Shown: piece after piece, positions 24,265-33,800 of the stretch | Layout of the letters: every line of letters begins with the position of its first letter | Position numbering within the stretch: position 1 is the first letter of the stretch | Assembly: GCA_017616695.1 (NCBI GenBank) | Contig: JAFZXN010000044.1 | Coordinates: 27,700 to 91,699, forward strand | From: Clostridia bacterium | Lineage (GTDB): Bacteria; Bacillota; Clostridia; Christensenellales; Borkfalkiaceae | Reading direction: 5' to 3' | DNA length: 64,000 nucleotides | Program-made: the position numbers and the translations under genes | Notes under the pieces: generated by a model | Seen by the model: only the letters and a program-made list of their open reading frames with translations | The model's database searches: none | Told to the model about the DNA's origin: nothing

Positions 24265-25293
24265 ATGTTGAAAAGAAAGATAATAGACTGCTGTGACTTA
24301 AAGCCCTCCGACGAGCGTTTTGAAGTCATAGGGGCGTTCAATCCGGCGGTAGTAAGCGTCGGCGGGACCACTTATATGATCTTAAGAGTAGCGGAAAAGG
24401 CCAAACAAACGAAAAAAGGCAGTTTTCTCGTTCCCTATTTCAAGCCGGACAAAGGATTGGACATATTGAGTATACCGCTAAACGAAGACTACGATTTTTC
24501 GGACGTCAGAGTGATAAGAAGAAAAAACGAGTTTTACTTAACGTCCATGTCTCATTTCAGGATAGGCAGAAGCAGCGACGGGATAAACTTCGATTTTTCG
24601 GAAAATATCTGCATTTTTCCGCAGACAGATTATGAAGAATACGGCATAGAAGACGCCCGTATTACTGCGGCGGAAGGCGTGTTTTACGTAACTTATACCG
24701 CCGTAAACAGAAAGGGAACTTTCGTAGCTTTAATGACTACGAAAGATTTCAGGCACTTTGAAAGAAAAGGCGTTTTGTTTTCAAGAGACGATAAGGACTG
24801 CGTTATCTTCCCCGACAAGATAAACGGAAAGTATTACGCGATGCACCGCCCGAGTACCGAGGAAAACCAGACTCTCGATATCTTCACGGCGGAAAGCGAC
24901 GACCTTATAAACTGGACTTCGTTGGGGGCTTTGACGGGCGCGAGGCTCGACTTTACTTCGAGCGCGAGGCTCGGCGCCGGCGCGGTGCCGATAAAGACCG
25001 AAAAAGGTTATCTTGAAATTTATCACAGCGCCGACGAGAACAACAGATATTTCCTTGCGGCCATGCTCCTCGATCCTTCGGATCCGACCAAAGTCCTCGC
25101 AAAAAGCAAGAGTCCTTTGATAGAGCCGACAAAAGATTATGAGAAGACGGGGTTCGTAAACGAAGTTGTCTTTACCTGCGGGCTGACAAAAACCGACGAC
25201 GCGCTCAATATTTATTACGGAGTGTGCGATTTAGGCGTAGCCGTTGCGTACGTTCCCATGTCAAAAGTGTGGGACAATATGGAGGTAAAATGA
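24265..25293 (+). CDS. GH130 family glycoside phosphorylase or hydrolase, cytoplasmic
   Basis: 342 residues with no signal peptide. It has a five-bladed beta-propeller pattern. The family motif around the proton donor is YGIEDARI (about 125-132), matching the G-x-EDPR/AR signature of GH130, and FNPAVV at the N-terminus is typical. GH130 enzymes act on beta-mannosides, commonly as phosphorylases on Man-Man, Man-Glc or Man-GlcNAc. Basic residues for phosphate binding cannot be assigned by eye, so phosphorolysis versus hydrolysis is open. It sits between two surface lipoproteins and an importer, consistent with intracellular breakdown of imported mannosyl oligosaccharides. Confidence 0.85.
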   Translation: MLKRKIIDCCDLKPSDERFEVIGAFNPAVVSVGGTTYMILRVAEKAKQTKKGSFLVPYFKPDKGLDILSIPLNEDYDFSDVRVIRRKNEFYLTSMSHFRIGRSSDGINFDFSENICIFPQTDYEEYGIEDARITAAEGVFYVTYTAVNRKGTFVALMTTKDFRHFERKGVLFSRDDKDCVIFPDKINGKYYAMHRPSTEENQTLDIFTAESDDLINWTSLGALTGARLDFTSSARLGAGAVPIKTEKGYLEIYHSADENNRYFLAAMLLDPSDPTKVLAKSKSPLIEPTKDYEKTGFVNEVVFTCGLTKTDDALNIYYGVCDLGVAVAYVPMSKVWDNMEVK

Positions 25294-26603
25294 AAAGATC
25301 GAGATTATTTGCGCTGATAATATTATTGATATTTTCTTTCACGCTTTTTGCGGGCTGTACCGACGATCTTTCTTCCGACGGGGCGTTATTCATAGCTCTC
25401 GATAAGGAAGACGAAGGTCGTTACGACGAACTGTTCAGCTACTACGAACAGCAGACGGGCGTGAAGATAACCGCCACTTACGGTCAGGACGTAAGTAAGC
25501 TTATAGGTACCAAGCAGGAACCCGATATCATAAAAACCAGCACCGTCTTGTCGCTTGCGATGAAGGATAACCTATTGGATCTTACTTCATTGATAAACGC
25601 CGACGACGAGATCAAAACTTCCGATTATATCGACAGCATTATGGAGGCTTTGACGGTGAACGGCAAGATAGTCGCTTTGCCTACTTCCATCAATACTTCG
25701 CTTTTGTATTACAACAAGAGCCTTTTCGACCAAAACGCCGCCGCTATTCGCGAGGCTTTGGGCTTAAGCGACGGTCAAAGCGTTTACCCTTCGGCCGATT
25801 GGACTTACGACGATTACCGTAAAGCCGGCGTTGCGCTCACCAAAAAGGAAGACGGCTCCTACACGCAGTTCGGCGCGGAAACGCAGACGTCCTGGTGGGG
25901 CGAGTGGCTCGTTTACGTCAATCAGATGGGCGGCAGCTTTTACGTTGTCGGTTCAAATAACAAGGTGTGCGCTCTCAACAGTTCCGAGGCGCTTGCGGCG
26001 ACGCAGTTTTTCGTTTCCAAGTCTATGGGCGACGCAACCGAAAAATTCGCGCCCAACGCGGCGGAGGCTCTTGGCGGCTGCTCTTTCGTCAACGGCAACG
26101 TCGGCATGATATTCGGCGGGCACATGGGCGACTGGTACAGCTACGACAAACTCGGTTTGAATTGGGACGTGCAGGTGCTCCCCACTCCGACGGGGCGGCC
26201 CGATGCGCGCGGCGGAGAGATATCCGCGGACGCGTTCGGGATATCGGTGCGCAGTAAAAGAGTGAAAGCGGCGTTCGACTTCCTTAAACTGTGGACGGGC
26301 GAAAAAGGCGCGTTGCAGATGTATAAATACGGCAAAGTCGGAGCGCTTAAAAATATGAGAACGCTCGTTGCGGCTTTACCCGAATCGGAACGCGGCTCGA
26401 TAAATATCTCGGCGGTGTTCGACGCGGTGGATAAAGCTGTCGTCTTACCGAGGGAAGAGAACTTCTCCAAAGTGGCAAGAGAAACGGTCATGGCAAAGCT
26501 TTACAGGTTGCTTTTGCCCGGTTCGAGAGGCGAGACCGATATAGTTAAGGTGCTCAACGAAATCAAATCCGAAGTCGATGAATTTTACAGAAATTTAGGC
26601 TGA
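25290..26603 (+). CDS. Sugar ABC transporter solute-binding lipoprotein
   Basis: 437 residues starting at ATG 25290, which overlaps the GH130 stop and has GGAGG at 25281-25285. Upstream in-frame codons lie inside GH130 and are rejected. A lipoprotein signal peptide ends LFAGC (Cys about residue 21). The body has the extracellular binding-protein family 1 pattern, including the YYNKSLF segment and the SWWGEWLVYVNQMGG region. It should capture oligosaccharides for the two following permeases. No ATPase gene is in this operon. Confidence 0.9.
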   Translation: MKRSRLFALIILLIFSFTLFAGCTDDLSSDGALFIALDKEDEGRYDELFSYYEQQTGVKITATYGQDVSKLIGTKQEPDIIKTSTVLSLAMKDNLLDLTSLINADDEIKTSDYIDSIMEALTVNGKIVALPTSINTSLLYYNKSLFDQNAAAIREALGLSDGQSVYPSADWTYDDYRKAGVALTKKEDGSYTQFGAETQTSWWGEWLVYVNQMGGSFYVVGSNNKVCALNSSEALAATQFFVSKSMGDATEKFAPNAAEALGGCSFVNGNVGMIFGGHMGDWYSYDKLGLNWDVQVLPTPTGRPDARGGEISADAFGISVRSKRVKAAFDFLKLWTGEKGALQMYKYGKVGALKNMRTLVAALPESERGSINISAVFDAVDKAVVLPREENFSKVARETVMAKLYRLLLPGSRGETDIVKVLNEIKSEVDEFYRNLG

Positions 26604-26609
26604 TCCCGT

Positions 26610-27551
26610 ATGGAAAAATTCGAAGTGAAAAAAGCGATGACAAGACCTATAAACAGAAAGCTTGTTTTAAGAGAGAACAAGTATTTCCTTATGTTCGCGG
26701 GGATAGCGATCATAGGTTTTTTGCTTTTTTATCTTTATCCCATAATCCGTACGCTCATATTGAGTTTTACGAACAAAGGTTTCGGCCCGTATTACGATTA
26801 CGTCGGATTTGAAAACTATATTTACGCGCTTTCCAAAGACAAACTCTTCGGCGCGGCGATAGGGAAATCGCTCATTTTCGCTTTCATAAGCGGAACGCTC
26901 GTTCTGGTAACGTCTCTCATGCTCGCGATGCTTCTTAATTCCAAGGTAAAAGGCATAGGGGTATTCCGTACCATATACTTTTTGCCGTTCATTATCCCGA
27001 GCTTTGCCGTCGGCGCCGTCTACAAAAACATATTCAACCCGTCTAACGGCGTGGTCAACGCTTTATTAAGACTGTTCGGCGTGGCGGAAGAAGAGTTGCC
27101 GTTATGGTACGCCGGCCCCGATACGGCGCTTGCCACGATGATAATCATAAGTTCTTTCGGTTTCGGGGTAAAGATGCTCGTGTTTTTGGCGGCTTTGCAG
27201 GGTATACCCAAACATTATTACGAAGTCGCGGATATAGAAGGCGCGTCGAAAGCAAGGCAGTTTTTCAAGATAACGCTCCCGATGATCTCGCCGATGACGT
27301 TTTTTAACATAATCCTTATCACGATAGACGGGCTGAAGGCGTTTTCGCTCGCGTTCGTTATGGGCAACGGCAACGGCTGGCCGGCAAACTCCACGTTATT
27401 GTTCCCGATATATATGTTTACGACGGCGTTTTCCGACTTCAAAATGGGTTACGCCGCGGCGATGGCGTGGCTTTTCTTCCTTTTGATACTCGCTCTGACG
27501 GGGATACACTTCCTTATCTCCCGTTTCTACGTGCAGAAGGATCTGTATTGA
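26610..27551 (+). CDS. Sugar ABC transporter permease, MalF type
   Basis: 313 residues with six predicted TM helices. The EAA loop lies near residues 207-228 (EVADIEGASKARQFFKITLP). It follows the binding protein by 6 nt and precedes a MalG-type partner, completing the membrane pore of the importer. Confidence 0.92.
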   Translation: MEKFEVKKAMTRPINRKLVLRENKYFLMFAGIAIIGFLLFYLYPIIRTLILSFTNKGFGPYYDYVGFENYIYALSKDKLFGAAIGKSLIFAFISGTLVLVTSLMLAMLLNSKVKGIGVFRTIYFLPFIIPSFAVGAVYKNIFNPSNGVVNALLRLFGVAEEELPLWYAGPDTALATMIIISSFGFGVKMLVFLAALQGIPKHYYEVADIEGASKARQFFKITLPMISPMTFFNIILITIDGLKAFSLAFVMGNGNGWPANSTLLFPIYMFTTAFSDFKMGYAAAMAWLFFLLILALTGIHFLISRFYVQKDLY

Positions 27552-27558
27552 GGTGGTT

Positions 27559-28452
27559 ATGACTGACGCGAACGTTATCGAAAAAAAAAGAAAAGCTCCG
27601 TTTAAAGGACGGACGGTCGTTATATACGCTCTGCTCGTATTTTTTGCGATAGTGGCGTTATTTCCCTTGTATTACCTATTGATAACCGCGTTCAAAAGCG
27701 AGAACGAGGCGGAGCTTACCACTACTTTATGGCCGCAGACGTTCGAGCTTTTCGAGAATATCAAATTCGTTCTTAATTACGAAGATTACAACGTCGGGAG
27801 AATGTTTTTGAACACCATGCTCGTTTTCGTACTTAAAACGGCGGGAACTTGCGTGACCTGTTCTTTGGCGGCGTACGGCTTTGCCATGTACAGATTCCCC
27901 GGTAAAAAGATAATATTTTTCATGCTGCTTGCGACTATGATGATACCGGGAGAGCTGCTCGGCATACCCATTTACGAATTTATGGTGAACACGGGCTTAA
28001 GAGACGTCGCGTTCATACCGCTATGGATAGCGGCGTGGTTCGGAACGGACGTTTTCGTCATATTCCTGTTCCGCCAATTCTTCGAGACGGTCCCGAAAGC
28101 CTTGATCGAGGCGGCGAGGATAGACGGCTACAACGAGTTTCAGATATTTTTCAAGATAGTTCTGCCGCTCAATAAGCCGGTATACGTAACGGTCATATTG
28201 CTCAATTTCGTCGGAACGTACAACGATCTGTACGGCCCCGCGCTCTACATAACGGATAAGAGCAATTATTTAATGGCGCAGAGCATAAATATGTTTGAAA
28301 ACCTCTACCAAAGCGGCGGCAGCTATACGGTGGTTCCCTGGAACTACGTTTCGGTAGCCACGCTTATAGCGATGATACCCGTAGTCTTACTTTTCAGTTT
28401 CATGCAAAAACAATTTATGGAAAGCGTTTCGGGCGTAGGGATAAAAGGATGA
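27559..28452 (+). CDS. Sugar ABC transporter permease, MalG type
   Basis: 297 residues with six predicted TM helices. The EAA loop is near 192-213 (EAARIDGYNEFQIFFKIVLP), and the C-terminal FMQKQFMESVSGVGIKG ending is typical. The start is the ATG at 27559, with GAGG at 27550-27553 about 5 nt upstream; the GTG at 27553 lies within the ribosome site. Its stop overlaps the next start (ATGA), so translation is coupled. Confidence 0.92.
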   Translation: MTDANVIEKKRKAPFKGRTVVIYALLVFFAIVALFPLYYLLITAFKSENEAELTTTLWPQTFELFENIKFVLNYEDYNVGRMFLNTMLVFVLKTAGTCVTCSLAAYGFAMYRFPGKKIIFFMLLATMMIPGELLGIPIYEFMVNTGLRDVAFIPLWIAAWFGTDVFVIFLFRQFFETVPKALIEAARIDGYNEFQIFFKIVLPLNKPVYVTVILLNFVGTYNDLYGPALYITDKSNYLMAQSINMFENLYQSGGSYTVVPWNYVSVATLIAMIPVVLLFSFMQKQFMESVSGVGIKG

Positions 28453-29387
28453 GCGAATTTTTGTCGAAGTCGGAATATTTAAACGGGCTGCTTATTGCTC
28501 ACCGCGAAAAAAAGACGGTCGTAAAAACGTATAAACTATCGTTTTTCGGCGTGGACGGGCAAGACGTATATAATATCTGCAACGAGTTTACCGTGGGCGG
28601 AAAGACCTATATCGCGGGAAGAGTGGAAAAACGCAATTCCGAGATAAGCGAAGTGGTCGTTTTCGAGAAGATAGAAACGGGAAAGTATTCCGCCACCGAT
28701 ATCCGTTTCGAAATGCTGCAGGATCCTTGCTGTGCGTTTATCGACGGCGAGATGATTCTGGGCGGCACGAAGATATACGCGGACTTTGACGGCAGGATAA
28801 ATAATTGGAACACCGCGTTCTTTCGCGGTAAAGACTTAAATGATCTGACGCACTTTGCCGACGCGCCGAAAAAGATGAAGGACGTAAGGCTTTTCAAAAC
28901 CGATAAAGTCCATATCTTTACCCGTCCGCAGGGCGGAAAGGCAAATATGGGCAAAATAGGCTACGCGGCGGTCGACAGTTTATCGGACGTCAACGAGGCC
29001 GTGATGGAAAACGCCGTTTTACTTGACGGGCAATTCGACGAATTTACCTGGGGCGGCGTAAATCAGGTCCACCTTTTATCGAACGGAAAGCTCGGTGTTT
29101 TAGGGCATATCGCCGTCATGAGCGAAGGCGACGTGCGCCATTACTACGCCATGACGTTTTTATTCGATCAGAAAACGGGAACTTGCGGCAAAGTCAAGAT
29201 AATTTGCGAACGCAGCGATTTTACAAAGGGCACGTATAAAAGAGAAGACCTTATCGACGTCGTTTTTACCGGCGGGCTGAACAGAAAAAAAGACGGAACG
29301 GCGGAACTATTCGTAGGGCTGTCAGACGCTGAGGCGCATTGCGCCGTCATAGAAGATCCGTTCAAGGAGTACGAAACCGATCAATGA
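28449..29387 (+). CDS. DUF1861/MTP-1 family beta-propeller protein
   Basis: 312 residues without a signal peptide. The pattern of short beta strands with conserved WGGVNQVHLL (about 200-209) and VFTGGLNRK segments matches, from memory, the DUF1861 family. Its members are five-bladed propellers usually encoded beside sugar importers and GH130-type enzymes. It may be a distant glycoside-active enzyme or a regulator of sugar breakdown; no function can be asserted. It overlaps the permease stop by 4 nt and its own stop overlaps the next lipoprotein start, so it is embedded in the operon. Confidence 0.7.
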   Translation: MSEFLSKSEYLNGLLIAHREKKTVVKTYKLSFFGVDGQDVYNICNEFTVGGKTYIAGRVEKRNSEISEVVVFEKIETGKYSATDIRFEMLQDPCCAFIDGEMILGGTKIYADFDGRINNWNTAFFRGKDLNDLTHFADAPKKMKDVRLFKTDKVHIFTRPQGGKANMGKIGYAAVDSLSDVNEAVMENAVLLDGQFDEFTWGGVNQVHLLSNGKLGVLGHIAVMSEGDVRHYYAMTFLFDQKTGTCGKVKIICERSDFTKGTYKREDLIDVVFTGGLNRKKDGTAELFVGLSDAEAHCAVIEDPFKEYETDQ

Positions 29388-30859
29388 AGAAATTTGCGAT
29401 CATAATTCTGGCGATAATGCTATCGTTCGTCGCCGTTTCCTGCGAACAGAGCGTAGCGGAAACGAAAGACAGCGAAAGCGCCGCCGTTACAATAAAAAAA
29501 GACGCGGAAGAATTAAAGCCCGTAAAGGTCGTTTTCGATCTGAAAAAGCCGTCGGATATAGTTTTCGATATCGGGCTTGAAGAGGACGAAGAGCTTATCT
29601 GTCTCGAAGGCGAAAACGTTGCCGACGGCGATTATATCGTTTCGGACGGCAAATTGTTCGTCAAGCGCGAGTATTGGACGACGCTTAAAGGCGGCGAGCA
29701 CGTTTTCAAAGTCGTTACGACGAAAAACGAAAAGAAACTCTCGTTCGATATCGACGCGGAAAACAAGGACAACAATATAGTAAACGGCGGCTTCGAGACG
29801 GGCGATCTTTTCGGCTGGACGGCGTATACGATCTTCAAAGGCGAAGACGATATTTTAAGTTTTGTCGACGAGGGCGTAAAAGAAAACGACACGTTCTTCA
29901 CGTTCGAAGTTCCTTACGGCGGCAAAGGCAAGTACGTTTACGGTTTTGACGACCGCGACGGAGACAACAAGGATAAATGGAACGAACGAATGGGCGTGAT
30001 GCGCTCGTCGACGTTCGTTCTCGGCGGGTGCGGCTTCGTGTCGTTTATGCTCGGCGGCGGCAAGAACGGGCAATTATGCTATCTTTCCGTGCGCGACGCG
30101 GAGACCGACGAAGAGATAGCTCGCTACAAAAACGAAAAATTCAATTCGACTTCGTATATTCTCGACGAAGAGAACTATTACGAAGCCAATCTCGTATCGT
30201 ATAAAGCCGATCTTTCGGCGCATCTCGGCAAAAAGCTTTATTTCGAGTTCGTCGATCTCGGCGGGAGAGATTGGGATCTTCTCACGTTCGACGAAATAGT
30301 TTCTTATCATAAGACCGAGCCTGAGACGGGCGTTTTAGCGAAAGACATAAAGCCGACGTTCACCGATTCTTACGTTCCGAACGTCCTGTACAACGGGGAT
30401 CTTTCCAAAGGGCTCGAAGGCTATTCGGAATTTTCGGCAAGCAGCTCGAACGAAAGCGTTTTTACGGTGGCAAACGGCGTTCTGAAAAGCGACGCGCAGG
30501 GCGACGAGGGAAGGGGAACTTTGAGATCTTCCCTTTTCAGAGTGGACGGTTCGGGGATAATTTCCATGAACGTGGGCGCGGCGCAGGGAAAACGGTTCGA
30601 TAAGGACACTTTTATTTCCATAAGGGAAAGAAACACCAATCGCGAATTGTTCCGCTTTGCCAACCGTAATCACGACGGAAATACGATGATCAGGTATTAC
30701 GTCGACCTTTCCGAACATATCGGGAAACAATGTTATATCGAAATAGTTGATAATGCAGCCGGCTCGTACGACGTTATATTCGTTTCGGATATAATAACGT
30801 ACTACGCCTCGATGCCCGTATACGGGTTGGACAATGCTGCCGTAAATCTTGTATATTAA
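29384..30859 (+). CDS. Lipoprotein with two paired carbohydrate-module-like domains
   Basis: 491 residues from the ATG at 29384 that overlaps the previous stop. A lipoprotein signal ends VAVSC (Cys about residue 20). After a small N-terminal domain come two copies of a module. The first (about 130-325) has NGGFETGDLFGWT, LRSS-like MRSSTFVLGG, MLGGGKN, YLSVRD and DLGGRDWD. The second, shorter copy (about 335-485) has LYNGDLSKGLEGY, LRSSLFRVDGSG and EIVDNAAGSYD. The same two-part module occurs in the 30874, 35982 and 38184 proteins. In the last it is joined to a GH125 enzyme, so glycan binding is likely. There is no catalytic domain. Confidence 0.75.
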   Translation: MKKFAIIILAIMLSFVAVSCEQSVAETKDSESAAVTIKKDAEELKPVKVVFDLKKPSDIVFDIGLEEDEELICLEGENVADGDYIVSDGKLFVKREYWTTLKGGEHVFKVVTTKNEKKLSFDIDAENKDNNIVNGGFETGDLFGWTAYTIFKGEDDILSFVDEGVKENDTFFTFEVPYGGKGKYVYGFDDRDGDNKDKWNERMGVMRSSTFVLGGCGFVSFMLGGGKNGQLCYLSVRDAETDEEIARYKNEKFNSTSYILDEENYYEANLVSYKADLSAHLGKKLYFEFVDLGGRDWDLLTFDEIVSYHKTEPETGVLAKDIKPTFTDSYVPNVLYNGDLSKGLEGYSEFSASSSNESVFTVANGVLKSDAQGDEGRGTLRSSLFRVDGSGIISMNVGAAQGKRFDKDTFISIRERNTNRELFRFANRNHDGNTMIRYYVDLSEHIGKQCYIEIVDNAAGSYDVIFVSDIITYYASMPVYGLDNAAVNLVY

Positions 30860-30873
30860 AAGGAGGCTTATCA

Positions 30874-33800
30874 ATGAAAAGTCATTTTATAAGAGCACTT
30901 GCGCTTATCGCTGTAACTGCGCTTGCCGTTATGGCGACTTGCCTGTTTGCGTCCTGCGACGCGGTCGGAGTTAAAAAGAACAACAGCTCTTCCGGCAATT
31001 CGATATCGTCGGACGTCTCCGCCGATGAGGGCGAGTCGCAAAGCGAAGCTCAAAGTCAATCGGGCTCTCAAAGCGGCGAACAGCCGCCCGTCACGGATAT
31101 GCCGCCCGTACTCGAGATATACGACTCGGTGTACGTATCGGGCGACTACGAGGTCGGTTTGCTTACTCTCGGCTGTGAGATAACCGAGATCACCGTCGAC
31201 GCGGCTATCGTACCCGAAACGAGATACGTTTACGCCGACGACACGCTGACTATCTCGGGCGAATATCTCGCTACGTTCGATGGCAAAGAAAACTACAAAC
31301 TGAAAGTTACGACCGAGGGCGGCTCTGCCGAGGCGTATTTCACCGTCAACGATACGCCCGCGATCACGCCCAAGACGGATTTTATCAAATATCCGGGCGA
31401 AAGCATTAAGAACGAAAGCTTTGCTTCTTACGTTTCAAATAATGTCGGCGGACTTACTCTTTCTTACGCGCTCGCTCCCGCTTCGGAAGATAAAGGCGAA
31501 CTTACCGACAAAGGCAACGGAAAGTTCGATTTCACTCCGAACGGCGTTTACTACGGCGACGTTATCATAGTATTTACCGCGACCGACGAATACGGCGCTT
31601 CCGACAGTTGCAACGTCGTTCTGAATTTCAAGAGGATAGACCCCGTCGTCATCGACGCAGACAAGACTTTTGAAAAAGGCGACGCGGAAGACCTTCGTTA
31701 TAAAGTCCACACGTACGGCACGGAAAGCAACACCGATCTTTACTTCGAGATGACCGATATTTTGTACGGCACCGAAAGTATAGGTTCGGAAAACTACGTT
31801 TTAAAACCCGACGGCAATAAAAAGTATTTCGCATTGACCGCAGATTATCTTTCGGGGCTCGATCTCGGAACTTATACTTATACCTTGACGACCACCGCGG
31901 GCAGCGCCGAGTTCAGCGTTACCGTCACAGAACCCGAGCCGGACTATACTCCCGTACTTGAGATAGAGAACGCGGTGTACGTTTCGGGCGATTACGCGGT
32001 AAGTCTTACGACGTTCGATAAGGGTATAATCGAAGTTGCGATAGACTCGACCGTCTTATCCGAAGGCGATTACGTTTACGCCGACGATACTCTGACTATT
32101 TACGGCGAATACCTCTCGGCGTTTGCCGACAAGGCAAATTACAAACTGAAAGTTACCACTTCCGGCGGCTCTGCCGAGGCGTATTTCTCTATCAACGACG
32201 CGCCCGTGGTAACGCCCAAGACGAATTTCGTCAAATTACCCGGCGAAAACATAAAAGACGAAAGCTTCGCTTCTTACGTTTCGAACAGTATCGGAGAACT
32301 TACCCTTACCTATGAACTCGACAACGCTTCGGCCGACAAAGGCACGCTTACCGATAAGGGTAACGGAAAATTCGATTTCACGCCGAGCGGCGTTTACTAC
32401 GGCAACGTAACGATAATCTTTACCGCTACCGACGAGTACGGCGCGTTCGACAGCTGCGAAGTGATCCTTACTTACAAGAGGGTAGACCCCGTTATCATAG
32501 ACGGCGACAAGACTTTTGAAAAAGGCACCGACACGGGCGACCTTTTATATAAAGTCCATACCTACGGCACGGAAAGCAACACGTCGCTTTACTTCGAGAT
32601 GACCGATATTATGTCCGATACCGAAAGCATAGGTTCGGAAAATTACGTTATCAAACCCAACGACGACAAGAGATATTTCGCATTGAAAGCCGAATATCTT
32701 TCGGGACTCGACCTCGGAACTTACACTTACACCTTGACGACCACCGCAGGAAGCGCCGAGTTCAGCGTTACGATAACCGAACCCGAGCCCGATTATACCC
32801 CCGTACTCGATATAACCGACGCGGTTTACGTTTCGGGTGATTACGAGGTAAGCCTTACTACGTTCGATCTCGATATAACCGAGGTTTCCATCGACTCTGC
32901 CGTTTTGTCGGAAAGCGATTACGTTTACGCCGCAGATACTTTGACTATTTACGGCGAATATCTCGCGGCGTTTGATGCCAAGGCAAACTACAAACTGAAG
33001 GTTACGACCGAGGGCGGCTCCGCCGAAGCGTATTTCTCTATTAACGATACGCCCGTGGTAACGCCCAAGACCGACTTTATCAAAGTCCCCGGCGAAAGCA
33101 TTGCCGCAGAAAGCTTTGCTTCTTACGCCACGAACAGCATCGGCGCGCTCACTCTGACCTACGCGCTCGATCCTTCCTGCGAGGGAAAAGGCACGCTTAC
33201 CGATAACGGCGACGGAACGTTCGATTTCACGCCGAACGGTTACTATTACGGCGACGTGACGATAATCTTTACCGCTACCGACGAGTACGGCGCTTCCGAC
33301 AGCTGCGAAGTGATCCTTACTTACAAGAGGATAGATCCCGTCATCATAGACGCCGACAAGGCTTTCGAGAAAGCCACCGATACCGACGACCTTTTATATA
33401 AAGTCCATACTTACGGTACGGAAAGCAACACGTCGCTTTACTTCGAGATGACCGATATTTTGTTCGGCACCGAAAGCATAGGCTCGGCAAATTACGTTCT
33501 GAAACCGAATGACGACAAGAAGTATTTCGCATTGAAAGCCGAATATCTTATGACGTTGGCTCCCGATACTTACACTTACACCTTGACGACCACCGCGGGA
33601 AGCTCCGAGTTCACCGTTACCGTTACCGATTCGAGGCCCGTCACGGTCGATAAGTCCGTAGCTTCGTTCGTCAAAGGCGAGGACGATAACGATATAACGT
33701 TGACCGTTACTCCTTACGCCAACGTGGTTACCGCCGAAAGCTTCACGATAGAAGGCGTAGATATCACCGAAGGCGACGATTTCACTTATGCAAACAACGT